Shown here in pieces: positions 1 to 11,510 of a stretch of 64,000 nucleotides of DNA (within the stretch, counting starts at the first letter, position 1; every line of letters starts with the position of its first letter). The stretch comes from Osmia lignaria lignaria (lineage: Eukaryota > Arthropoda > Insecta > Hymenoptera > Megachilidae), in contig NC_135044.1 of NCBI RefSeq assembly GCF_051020975.1, positions 6,574,501 to 6,638,500 on the forward strand, given 5' to 3'. The position numbers were made by a program, and so were the translations under genes. The notes below the pieces were generated by a model that was not told the origin of the DNA, made no database searches, and saw only the letters and a program-made list of their open reading frames with translations.

Positions 1-600
1 GTTTGAATAATTTGTACGAAATATAACTCTAAAGGATATAATCTTTATTTTTTATTTGACTATATTTATACGTATATATATATTTCACTTTATTTTACGT
101 ATTATTACAATTATTTTCTATTTTGTAGGAGCTCCTTTTATTTCTATTGTTCTTTAATGATTTAATAGTGCACTATACGTATATGTATACCTTCCCACTG
201 ATCAATGTACATTTGATATCAATACCTTTATTACTATATCTACATTTGATATATGTATATACATTATTTACTCCGAGGAATTAAACCAATAGATGCCAAA
301 AAACGATAACATTATTTAAATGTATGTGGTTTATGAGAATGTGTTGCTTTAATAATTTATAGGCGTACTGTATTGGAGTATATAAATATATGTTGGCAAC
401 AGTCGTTTATGGCATGGCGTTGTCCGACGCGCTACGCCATTTCGGAATTTCTGATACTTATCTTAGTACAAATAACGTCTACGATAACATGATCAAAAAT
501 AATTCAAATAAAGTCATTATGACATTTGCAATGATGATGATTAATCAGCGGTTGTAACGTTAATAAAACAATGTAGTAAACAATTAAAATTATGTTTCAG
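1..600 (+). other. Intron or 5' region of the hnRNP gene
   Basis: AT-rich sequence ending in a 3' splice site (TTTCAG, 595-600) that opens the first visible hnRNP exon. No convincing initiator exon is seen: ATG codons here lack a good in-frame donor. A short inverted repeat (ATGGCGT ... ACGCCAT, about 415-442) forms a GC-richer island. The initiator exon is probably to the left of the window. Confidence 0.6.
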
Positions 601-3161
601 GATGGAAAAAACGAACCAGAGCATGTTAGAAAGTTATTCATTGGTGGTTTAGATTATAGAACAACTGATGATTCTTTAAAAAAACACTTTGAAAAATGGG
701 GCGAAATTGTTGATGTAGTTGTGATGAAAGACCCGAAAACAAAAAGGTCCAGGGGATTTGGTTTTATTACTTATTCTCGGGCACACATGGTAGATGATGC
801 TCAAAATGCAAGGTAATATATATTAAGACATAAATTGAATGTTTACTTCTAAGTTGATTAGAGGTGACCAAACATATAACAGGTATATTACTTATACCTC
901 CTAAAGTTGTGATCATAATTTAAAGTAACAATGGGACACAACATATTTGATTTAATAATATACATAGTGAGCATACACAAAGATGTACTTATAAATTCTT
1001 TGAAAAACAAAAGTTGAGACAATGTAATGTTCATACTTGGCTTGACTATGTATAATCATATCAGTTAATTAAAAGTAATTTGACTAAATTCTAAGATATC
1101 AATGAAATTGTACATTATTTGTTCTTTTTTAATAGGCCACACAAGGTAGATGGACGTGTAGTTGAACCCAAAAGAGCTGTTCCCAGGCAAGAAATTGGTA
1201 GGCCAGAAGCAGGTGCAACAGTTAAGAAATTGTTTGTGGGTGGTTTAAAAGAAGATCACGAAGAAGAGGATCTTAGGCAATACTTCCAGAGTTATGGTAG
1301 CATTAACTCGATCAGTATCGTCACCGACAAGGAAACCGGCAAAAAGCGTGGTTTCGGTTTCGTTGAGTTTGATGACTATGACCCTGTAGATAAAATTTGT
1401 TTACAACGCAATCACCAAATACGCGGTAAACATGTAGATGTTAAGAAGGTAAAGTATTATTTGTTCTGCTGTTACAAGAAAGCCGAGATTTAGAAGTTAG
1501 TAAATTATTTACTTTTGTCTTATAGGCTTTAAGTAGAGCAGAAATGGCTTCTGCATCCGGTGGCGGTGGAGGTAGCGGCGGTGGCGGTAGCAGAGGGGGA
1601 CAGAGTGTAGGAAGAGGACCTCGGGGTGGCAATCAAGGTGGAGGTAATTGGGGTGGCCGAGGAAGTGGCGGCGGTGGAGATTGGAATAATGGTGGTAATC
1701 AAGGTGGTTATGGTGGAGGTAATCAAGGAGGTTGGGGTGGTAACGGCCCGTGGGAAAATCAGAATCAAGGTAAAGGTTCGCAGAAAGATCAACTTTTCAT
1801 TTTACTAAGTATTGCATATTTATATGTCGTACTACGTTCTCTCCTACATTGATTCATAATTTTTAACATATCTTTCTTAACACAATTAAGGAGGTGGATG
1901 GGGAGGCCAAGGTGGTCAAGGAGGGTATAATAGTGGTGGAAATTGGAGTAACGACAACTTCGGCGGAGGTTATCAACAAGGCTATGGCGGCGGTCCTGTT
2001 CGGAATAATTTCAACTCTGGAGGAAGACCTGCACCCTATGGTATTAATATGGGTCCTAGTGGCCGACAGTCTGGAGACTCGAGATGGCTACCACCCTTCG
2101 GTGGACAAGGTTGCTTCCGTCCTTCTCAAAAGCCAACGCGTCTCTTACGTGCCTTGAGCAACTACTCCTAAATTTTTATTTATTATTTCTGAGAACTTAA
2201 TGCTGATTATTATGATATATCCTATCACAGTATTATTGAATTTGATAACATTAGTAAGTTGCACAAGGGGCGTTCAGCTTATATTAATATGGTTGTACAG
2301 TACTTTATTACTAAACTTCGTTATCTATCATGGGGTTTTATAGGGATATAATTGGACGATTAAAAAATTGTGTAATATAATAAAATCAATCCTATTTATA
2401 TTGATAATATCAATTATCTCGATAGCTTTAAACAAATGTAAGTAATTATAAATACTTTTAAATCAGTTAGGAGTTGTGACACAAGGCGCGATGTTGCAGT
2501 GAGAAGGAGCGCCTTTGTCCATTTTCTTTATTCTTTCTTAAGGGAAGTTAGACTAACATGATGGGTACAAAAGAAAATTTTTTTCAGACTGGGGTTGTAG
2601 AGAAGCTAATGCTACTGCTTACTACTCGAGTGTAAGAAGAAACATTTTCTTGTACTCGCCATACTAGTCTAACTTCGTTCAGTTTGTTCATAATATACTG
2701 CAAGTATGAATAATTAGATTTTGTTAAAGTACTGTTGCTATGGAAAAAATTGTGTTTTGTTTTTTATTTAAATAATTAGAAGTATTTATTTTTTTTTATT
2801 AATTTTTATCACATATTATGTTAATATTTTCTATAATTTTAATTATAATGTTTTAAAGAATTCTATCATAATATTGCACTATTTAATTTTGATATTTTTT
2901 ACTCTATTTTTTAATCTGTCAAAATCGTTATACTTTTCATTAGTTTATTAATACTAATCCAAAATAACTATAACTTTCAATAATATTATTTTACTTTTGC
3001 TAACTTGTAATTTATATTTTTCAGGTCCTATGGGTGGCGGCAATTCTGGAGGTGGTGGTGGTGGTGGTGGCGGATATGGTAATCAGGGTGGATATGGTGG
3101 TAGCTCTCTTGGCAGTGGAAACATGGGAGGCGGCGGTGGTGGCGGTGGAAGAAGATATTAA
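601..3161 (+). CDS. Hrb87F: hnRNP A1/A2-type RNA-binding protein (Hrb87F/Hrb98DE family), 5' partial
   Basis: Nuclear pre-mRNA-binding protein that packages transcripts and influences splice-site choice. Exons: 601-812, 1136-1448, 1526-1769, 1891-2040, 3025-3161; all junctions are GT-AG and keep frame, giving 351 residues without the N-terminus. RRM1 has RNP2 LFIGGL and RNP1 RGFGFITY; the linker has VEPKRAVPRQE; RRM2 has RNP2 LFVGGL and RNP1 RGFGFVEF. A long Gly/Asn/Gln-rich low-complexity tail follows, ending in GGGRRY, the same end as the fly proteins. The first codon read is GAT (Asp) after an acceptor, so the start codon lies in an upstream exon not found here. The fly has two close paralogues (Hrb87F, Hrb98DE), so the symbol is a family symbol. 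Oddities: an alternative read-through C-terminus past 2040, and a hairpin-flanked exon candidate in the last intron. Confidence 0.95.
2041..2171 (+). other. Alternative C-terminal extension of the hnRNP gene
   Basis: If the donor at 2041 (GTATTA, a weak match) is not used, the reading frame stays open for 42 more codons, starting INMGPSGRQSGD, to a TAA at 2169-2171. This ends in a basic, non-glycine tail (QKPTRLLRAL) instead of GGGRRY. A poly(A) signal follows at 2379-2384. Seen: the open frame and the signal. Inferred: an alternative terminal exon. Confidence 0.45.
2379..2384 (+). promoter_or_regulatory. Candidate poly(A) signal AATAAA for the short hnRNP isoform
   Basis: AATAAA about 210 nt after the alternative stop codon at 2171. 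It would end the transcript before the last coding exon at 3025. AATAAA is frequent by chance in AT-rich DNA, so this is weak support alone. Confidence 0.35.
2544..2676 (+). promoter_or_regulatory. Long inverted repeat (RNA hairpin) enclosing a candidate cassette exon
   Basis: The left arm 2544-2578 begins GAAGTTAGACTA and the right arm 2644-2676 ends with its exact complement TAGTCTAACTTC. The arms stay mostly complementary over about 33 nt, with two G-U wobbles, three A-C mismatches and a 2-nt bulge. The 65-nt loop holds a pyrimidine tract plus CAG (2581-2587), a 44-nt segment and a GTAAGA donor. In RNA this stem would hide or loop out that segment. The pairing is visible; the regulatory role is inferred. 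Confidence 0.6.
2588..2631 (+). other. Candidate 44-nt cassette exon in the last hnRNP intron
   Basis: Flanked by a strong acceptor (T-run then CAG) and a donor (AGT|GTAAGA). Entered from exon 1891-2040 it reads DWGCREANATAYYSS. It is not a multiple of three, so inclusion shifts the last exon (3025 on) into another long open frame that reads past the normal stop to 3237. That makes it an alternative-C-terminus or poison-type exon. No transcript evidence is available from sequence alone. Confidence 0.45.
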
Positions 3162-3657
3162 AATGCATTATCCGTGGCTACTTCCCTCACTTGGTAAGTC
3201 CAAATTCTATTTTACTATATTGTTTAAGATATGTTAAAATGATGTACATTTTTAATTTATATTAAAATTACATTACTGTTTAAAAATTAAAAATTTGTTT
3301 AAGTTGGTAATATTTAGGGCGTTTTATATGTGTTAGGTGAAATTAATTTATTGCAACAAAGGATTTCAAGGTTTAATCAGAGTCTGTGGTAAATTATTTT
3401 TATTTCTAATTGTATAGAAAAGAACGATCATAAGTCTGTTATTTTAATCAGATAGGAATTTAATTAGATTCTATTCAATTATTAAGTGTACAGTGCATTT
3501 TAATATACAAATATATATTTTTATTCAATTACAGTTAAAGATAAAATATAGGTATATTATATGCCCCTATAAAAATATTTAATAATAATTATGCTGTTTC
3601 ATAGAGAGGATGGTATATAATTCATAACCGAGTTGTACCAAGTAATTGGCAATAATA

Positions 3658-3663
3658 ATAAAG
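3658..3663 (+). promoter_or_regulatory. Candidate poly(A) signal AATAAA for the main hnRNP transcript
   Basis: AATAAA about 500 nt after the main stop (3159-3161), compatible with termination if the 3' UTR intron starting at 3195 is retained. Not unique in this AT-rich stretch. Confidence 0.3.
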
Positions 3664-6600
3664 AAAAATTATTTAAATATAATATGTTTTGTATTTTGTT
3701 TAATCTTATATTATTTTTGTTTATTATTATAGGTTTACATGCAAAAAATGTTGAATTTATTTTTATTTTCTACTTTAATCAAGTATTGGAACTCTGAACT
3801 TTCACTTAAGATAACTGTGAATGGTGACACCATCATAGATATTTATTCCTCTATTAAAATCAAAAAATAATTTTTGAACTTTCTGAACTTTTTCAGTAAG
3901 TAACTAAATCTGTTTAATATCGCAATTAGTGTAGAAAATGTATAGGATTTATTTTCGAAAATACTGGTATTTAGAATGTTATAGATTATATTATCATCAA
4001 AATTTGATGGAAAATGCAAAGCATATAACTCAAAAATCATTTAAATAAATATATGCTAAACTTTTAGTTTTAGTTTTAGCTTTTAAAAATATTAGTAATC
4101 AGGTAAAGATAATTTCTTTAATTCAGGTTTTTTTTTTACAAAAATCAGATGCCTTCAAGTGACAGTAAATGATTGAAGTATGAATATATTTTGTCACAAT
4201 TTTCTAATGTATTCTTTTAGTTACATCTCTTCTCATTGTTTGTTTTTAATAACTAACATTTTTTATGTTACTCCAACACATTTAATTAAATGTACTATAA
4301 CTTATGTAAACAAAAAAGGATTGTTTATTGCATAAAAAGGAGGATAGGAAGTAAAATGTCTGAATACTTTTGCATATATAAATAGAAAAATGTAATAAAA
4401 TTGTTTCATTCCAATTTTCCTTTGGTTTCTATATTTATTGAAAATAATGAACAATTTGTTTTAAATATTGCCAACTATTTGGTACTAAGTATTCAGATAT
4501 TTGACTGACACATCTTTAAGCATTGGATAGATGATTTAAACGTTATCAGTTCATTGTTTCATAATAATCATCTTGAGCACATTAAGGTTTCCAGATAATA
4601 AAATGAGACTATTATTTATTTATTTTGTATTCCCATTTCTTTTTTCTTCTTCTTACTGTAACTTGCATTTTTAATGTAAATTCAAAAGTTTGGTAGACTT
4701 TTATATATTTAGTCGTGCATTGAACGTTTCCCCCAAAAAAGTACGTTTAAGGTGATAGTATATAGTTATGTTACATAGTACGTGATTTTTAGCTGAAAAT
4801 TTATAGATTCTTACAGTTTGAGTATCTTCAGTCATCTTAACTAATAGATTTGTGACTTTTGAACCTCAGGTGAACCTACTACTTGTCTTCTAGTCGCCAG
4901 TACTTCTGTACTGTTTAGTATTGGAGCAGGCAGGGCTATAAGGCTAGAGACAAGACCAGGCAGGACAATCAGGATACAGGACAGAGAAGCGTCATCTATT
5001 AGATCACAGTGAGGGAGGCTTTTGCTTGTAATTTCTTTTGGTATCTAGCATCATCGTGCATATGTCTTACGCATTCAACCGTTTATGTGAAAATACTAAA
5101 TCACAATCTTCTAGATTGTGCCAGAACTCATTGTGTGGCACATATAGTACCCAACAGAGAGAAAAAAACAAACGAAAAAGAAAAACAAATACTTATTAAT
5201 ATTTAATTATCGTCATCGTTAGAAAATGAGAAACGCGTTTATTGATCATTCAGTTACTATGGCTAGGGATACATCCGTGCCATCCAAACACTGCAGTATA
5301 ATGATTTGTTGTCTTTACTTTTGTAACATTTTCAAAAATGACTACAGATGTGTAGGATTAGAGAATAGACGTTGGAGAGCACGATTGTTTCTCTAATTTG
5401 GTGAAGCACATTAATATAATTGATAGAAGAATTTAGGCTTTGGTATATAGAATTTTATTTCACAAGAAGAAGAGTAATCTCAGGATAAAATGGAAAATGC
5501 ATGAAAATGAAATGTGACCATGAAATTGAATAATGAATTTATAAGAAAAAAGTAATCAGACATCATCAATATCATTTAGCATTTTCGTAGGTTACTTAGA
5601 TTAATTAATTATTCTTTAAATTGTAATGTTTTAAGAGTTAGTTAATAAAAATGACCACAGAACCTTTTCCACGTCACTTATTAATTTATAAAATCAAAGT
5701 CCATAATAGAGGATAAGCCAGAAGTACAAGAACATATATGAGTTAATCGAATAGGGAAGTATAGTTAGACAAAGGTATATTTAAACGGTATATACGAATA
5801 TCATTAAAGAGTTTAAAGTACATATTATATGTAGGAACACATATTTGTATTCTTTGTCAACCGTGTAGTCATTGAAAGCACAATTAAGGACTTCATATTT
5901 ATGTGTATTTACAGTATTAAATGATTTGTACATATGAAAATCTGTAATCAATGTCTATGTAGTTCTTATGATATAACATACTTGGATTTGTGAATCAAGG
6001 GATACATTGAATTTTATATTCTGTATATAATTATCTGCTGTAAATTACTTATACTAAATATCCCAATGATGCAGTATTTGTAAAACTAAAATTCAATGCA
6101 AATTTTCTCTTAATAACTAAAAGTAGAAAATTATAAAAAAATAAAATTATCATATCTTTATATTATCACTTGCAGTAAAAGCATTATCACCATTTCTTAA
6201 TTCCATTTAATGAACATGATATTTAATAGTAAGTATTTCATTGTTTCTCATCATGTTGATAAGTAGAAGTATGTGTATATATATGTATGAGTTCTATATA
6301 TGCGCATACTTTTCATATATAAGTACTGTGTACTACAATTCAATTCAGAATTGTTTATCTCTACTATTTTCTACAGTACATTGTTTCGATTGAATGTTTT
6401 CGGATTTTATTCAGTATAGTAATTTTACACAATTATTAAAGGGATAACATTTTTTATATTTTTTATAGTTCATAGTTATGAGTAGCATAACATTTTAAAT
6501 GTAAATGTCATCGAGTTTAAGATTTATTTCTAATTTTTATTTTTTATGCAAATTTTATAAATATAATAGAACAAATAAGTAACATTTAACTAACAGTAGA

Positions 6601-7725
6601 TATATCATTAAGATTTCATATCTTTTTACATCATTTTTTATTAATTTCTATAATAATAATCATTTAAATGTTACGTTTGAATCAGTATTTATATAACATT
6701 CTTCTGTGTGTAGTTTTATAAATACTTCAATATAAGCCTAATTTTTCATTTACTTCTGTAGAATCTTACATTTATTATTTTTATTAGGTTTATTAGCGAG
6801 GTTTTGTTGGTTTTATGTTAAATTTATTATGGTTGTTAAACAGGAAAGGTATAAATAGGTAGCTAAACTATGATACTTCATTAACATAACACGCTCTCGG
6901 TGTTCCAAGACGTTCTTAGCCAAACTGTCGTTTGGAAATCATTAGGAAACTAAAAAGAGGCAGGTGATGGAAGAAAAAACAGCAATCTAGGCTTTGCTAG
7001 GCTTCTTACTAGCTTCTGTTGTGCGACTACAGGTAGGAATGTTAGATTCATTTCTTTAGATTTAGGGATTCTTGATAGCAGAAAACGAATGGTACAATGT
7101 TTTACAAAATTCCTGTTAAATTACATTGTCAGCTTAATGATTCTCCCCATTAAAGGAAAGTAATGCTATCAAATTTATAGAAAATTAAACTTATCATTCA
7201 CATATTACTAGTAAACTTAGTAAAAAGTTAAGAGAATCAAAGTTTATTTTTAGTGTATTAATAGTTACTGATAGGGGAAAGAAAAAGTTGACATATAAAA
7301 ACAATAGGAATGTTTAAATATTATTCATTTGATAAAAATGAATTCGAATAATTTATGGAATTATATTTTAAAATATGTGTACCTCAAGCATCATTTTACG
7401 TTATTTAAAAAAATGCTTATACTTAATTATTATATCTAAACAAATTTTTAGTTACAAATTACTTTCCTTCTTTATTACATTATATTTTATTTAATGTTAA
7501 AGAAAAAAGAATATAATATTGCTTCATAGTTCTATTATTAATTTTTCAAACTATACATATATTAAAAATGTGCAACATAATGAATAGCAATCAGAATTCA
7601 TTTTGACTTAAATGTAAACTATGTATGAAGCGGAAAGTAATTGTTTTTGTTTTACTTCTTGTGTATTAATTGGAATCTTTCGTTTTCATTAATTTCTGGT
7701 TTGTCATTTGGGCTGGTACTCTCAG

Positions 7726-7767
7726 AGCGCTCCATGTCACAACTTCCATTTTCACTCATCGTAGGAG
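7726..7767 (+). other. Exon-like island with strong splice sites
   Basis: A 42-nt segment between an acceptor-like CTCTCAG and a consensus donor GAG|GTAAGT on the + strand. The opposite strand carries a 35-codon open frame (7759 to 7652) starting MSENGSCDMERSE. The two readings compete: a + strand untranslated exon, or a tiny - strand peptide downstream of rough. I recognise neither. Confidence 0.25.
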
Positions 7768-8734
7768 GTAAGTTAAATCAACCTTTTTTTTAACTTTTTA
7801 CGATTTTAAAAATGATGGTACAGTATCAATAAGTTATAAAACGGTAGAGAGTTAATTATCAATTAATTTTGTTGAAGATATTCGTAGCTTAATTTATATG
7901 AAACTAAATTTAATATTAAGTATAATAGAACAATTGCTCAAGTATTGCTATCAAAAATTTAAGAAATTAAGATTTTTTTATTTAAATATATAATTTTTTT
8001 TATATAAATTATTTTAGAGGTATAATTTATTACTTAAATTAAAAGCATGATTTATGCTCTTGATACTGTTGAAGAAAAATATATATATAATACGATAATT
8101 TTTGGGAGGTATAATAAACTTTTTTTCAGCACATACACTCGTCTTTTTTTTAATAATACCTTAAAAAATGATTATCTAAACATTGCATGCTATTGTATCT
8201 TGACATCTTAATTTTTTTTCAGATTATGAGTTTAACATAATATAATAAATCCTCTATCTTTTATATATAACACACACCCTTAATATAAAATTCCTTTTTA
8301 ATGAATATTGTTTCGAGATTTATTTTCAGCTGAAAAAGTTATCTTTCATATACTTCGAAGTGACTAAATAATGAAGTAATGTAAATTAATTGTAATATGT
8401 ATTAATTAAGGTATATAATAAAGTGGAATATAATTAAATGTGTCTCCCTGTTCATGTGTATTATAAATATATATTAATCTACTAAACTATTAATTTATAG
8501 TAAAGAGGATTATTGTACCATTTTATTATCATTTTTCTTTATTATTGTTTAACATTTCTTTGAAATCAAGGTATAAAATTATTAGATTCATCATTGCAGC
8601 TGCTTCAGTTACATATCGTAAGTATTTATAGCCCAAGAAATAATGTGTCATATATATATAATAATTTAAATTTAAATCTTAGTCGCAGCATGTAACTCAA
8701 CAAATTTATTGACGTGACAACAGTCTCCAAATTT

Positions 8735-11510
8735 TCAAATAGAAAATAGTATATTCGATGAATTTTCTGACGTTTCATTTTCATTGCTACCACATTGTGG
8801 TTGTTTTGATAATGTTTCAATAACAGGATTTATCGCGACGCAAGAATGACTGACTGATGATCCAAATGCTTTTTTGTAGAAGCAAAGTTCACAGAATCCA
8901 TTTCTTCCGTCAACTGGCAAATTTAAGACTCCATTAGAAACTGCAAAATTTCTGAAACATGCAATAGCAATTATAATATTAATGAAAATAGGGTAGAATA
9001 TCGAGCGCCGTAGATTTCCCCATGGAAAATGGCGTTACAGGGGTAGCAAAAATTCTTAGAACCTTAATTTTACCTTTAACAATATTAATATTAAAAGTGA
9101 TTTAGACAAAAAATAACATAATTTTTAGTCCCGCGACTGGACTCGGAAATCCGGAGATTCGCCATTTTCTTTGGGGAAGCTTACTATGCTTGGTACTTTA
9201 CATTTACATATATGCAGGACATGTTAAGTTTTATAAGTTTGTACACTAATTTGAAGTACTACTATGTCTTTAAAATTGAATAACAAAAAGAGTTTATAAA
9301 ATCATGCTTCCTTTCAAAGTAGTATAACCATAAGGGGATGACTGTATAGGGTATGTGATCACAATCCTACTCGACGCTATTTAGCGGAATATCGCGTTAG
9401 AAAATCGCTTCAATCGAATTAGAGTCAGCTTGTTTCCTCGATCCTTTTTCCCATGAATCTCTGTTCTCTATTGAAAGCTCAGTGTTATTCAGCTTTCCAA
9501 CTCTATTAGGGGTTCTATAGGGCCAAAGACAAGCTGAGAATAAATACCGAATAAATATATCTCTTGTACCCGATGGATTTTCCGACCCATTTGTAATAGT
9601 CTTAACTGGATCATATGTTCTTTTCCACAGGGATGAGGGAGCTAATGACTTCGATAATATTAATATTAATTCGAGTGTCCTTACATATTTTCTGATAATT
9701 ACCGATAATACTGATCAAGTTGTGCCTTTTCAATTCTTTTGTCCTTCGCACGTCGATTCTGAAACCAAATTTTAATTTGCGTTTCCGTAAGTTGTAGGGA
9801 CGTAGCCAATTCAAATCTTCGTCCTCTGGAAATATATTCCCCTCTACGATACTCAACTTCCAGTCTTAATGTCTGTTCACCGCTGAAAGTTGTTCTTTGC
9901 CTTCGTGGTCGTCCTTCTTTCCTTCTTTTCCGAGCTACTGTTCAACAGAAATAAATCGTGTATTTTATTTAAATAAAAACAATTTGTTTTTAATGCACTC
10001 TTGGCTGCAACTTGAGCTTCTAGATTTCAGAACCCTGAGGGCGACAGGGAGAGTCTAAAAAATTTGCACTATTATGTTAAAGTATACTCATGATGATTCT
10101 TCTTGCCAATTTTAGTTAACAATAACTAAAATATTTACTTTGTGATTATCAATTTAAAAAAGATTTATTGAGTGTAAAAGTAGCATACGATTTATAACGT
10201 TAACAATGAAAGTTATCTGTTCGTATTTGTAACATTTCCATCAAACAAACCGGTATCCTTTGTTCGTGTTGTCATAACAACAGCTTACGGGGCAGGCTTG
10301 TGACGTTGGGTTTTGAGGAAATATAACAAGTATATTCCACATTGAAATTCGGCCAACTGCGTTTAGTAATCTCATCTCAGCATCGGTACGAAGTGGCGAA
10401 GCGAGATAAATCCCTTTAAACGTGGGCGTATGCTTGTTGTGTCGCGTTATGCCACGTATATTTATTTCAATAATACGTATTGTAAAGAAAGGAGAATGTG
10501 TTTCGACGTGAAGCGAGAACTAATTATTGGTATCACTCTATTACTTCTATGGATAATTTCAACAATCATTTTTGCCAAATCATTAATCAAGTTCTTTCAA
10601 TTGATATCCATAAAATTAAATAGGATCATTTAAAAACAGTAGCCAAAATTTTTAGAATATTCATAAAAAATCTGACATGATTTGATGACATAAAAGTATT
10701 GCTAAATAGGACTAATGACACATCAATCATAAACTACTACTCATGGTACTTTTTATTTAAATTATAAATAACAATAAAAATGGCTATACTACTTACGAAA
10801 GGCAGAGAATCCTTGCAGATGATGTTCCGTAGACGGAAGGTATGATAAATTATGAAAATGTGAAGATAGTGTAATTGGATATGTTATATGCGTCAAACGT
10901 AATGGATCATTTGGAAGATTAATAGTTTTTGGAAGAATTTCGTGTATAAGTGGTAATTTTAAATTAAAGAAACTCGAGTTTTCTTCTTTCTCGTTTCTTA
11001 TCTGATTCTTTTTATTGATGCTTTGCTCTTCATTTCTTTCCGAGAACACTTCTTTTATACGCGATACCTATGCAATACATTGATGCAATAAATACTAAAT
11101 TATTTTTCAACTTATTAAAGATACTATTAATATAGAAAGACTTCTAAAAAAAATATAAGAAGTTGAAATATTAATTCAAACGAATCATAGCTTCAAGGGT
11201 TAACCAGTAACAATGACAAATCGAAAATTTAGACTGTAGAATTAAAATCAAAATTGTTAAATTAACATTCTATATAAAAATGAAATACAAATTTTACCTG
11301 TGTATTGTCGTTATCCGGAGAATGACACGAAACATCCATTTCGGACGCGTTTCTATCGCACAAAACAATATCAGTAGATAAATCAGTACTCGAATTTGAT
11401 TTAGATCCTTCATCATTTTTATTATCATCGACGTTCTTCTGCTCAAGGTGCCCATAAATTCGGGCAAAAAATTGTCGCGGAGATGACGGTCCATCTCCTT
11501 TCGAGGACAT
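8735..11510 (-). CDS. ro: Homeobox transcription factor Rough
   Basis: Nuclear DNA-binding regulator; in flies it patterns photoreceptors R2/R5 and R3/R4 in the developing eye. Exons (transcript order): 11510-11298, 11067-10797, 9937-9703, 8951-8735; phases agree and give 311 residues. Exon 1 starts at ATG 11510 and carries SSPRQFFARIYGHLE, an N-terminal motif I associate with Rough. The homeodomain lies in exon 3: QRTTFSGEQTLRLEVEY, then ELATSLQLTETQIKIWFQNR with Gln50 and Asn51. It is followed by RAKDKRIEKAQLDQYYR, and the frame crosses into exon 4 as NFAVSNG, as in fly Rough. A stop in frame just after the exon 3 donor would give a shorter protein if intron 3 were kept. A small inverted-repeat element sits 41 bp from the exon 4 acceptor. 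Confidence 0.95.
8993..9201. mobile_element. MITE-like element in rough intron 3
   Basis: About 209 bp with imperfect terminal inverted repeats of about 42 bp. The left end (GTAGAATATCGAG ... TTTCCCCATGGAAAATGGCG) mirrors the right end (CGCCATTTTCTTTGGGGAAG ... TGGTACTTTAC). A related end occurs at about 15393-15427 (GGGGGAAGTTAACTG ... ATACTTTAC). No open reading frame; superfamily not determined. Confidence 0.55.

Larger units (their letters stand above)
3195..8734 (+). other. hnRNP 3' region / intergenic, no recognisable protein gene
   Basis: A perfect donor (CTTG|GTAAGT) sits 33 nt after the hnRNP stop, suggesting a spliced 3' UTR. The rest is mostly AT-rich with many stops in all frames. 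GC-richer islands: 4869-5010, after an acceptor-like CTCAG, rich in TAG/CAG steps and containing the hairpin CAGTAC-TTCT-GTACTG; and 6890-7032, ending in CAG|GTAGGA. The short open frames are unconvincing as genes. Confidence 0.5.

Noticed and set aside
1529..1852. Minus-strand frame rich in Thr/Ser and shifted plus frames
   Set aside because: Shadows of the Gly-rich repeats of the hnRNP exons.
9611..9856. 81-codon minus-strand open frame starting MSIVEGNIF
   Set aside because: Wrong frame of the rough homeodomain exon; the other frame reads the homeodomain with WFQNR.
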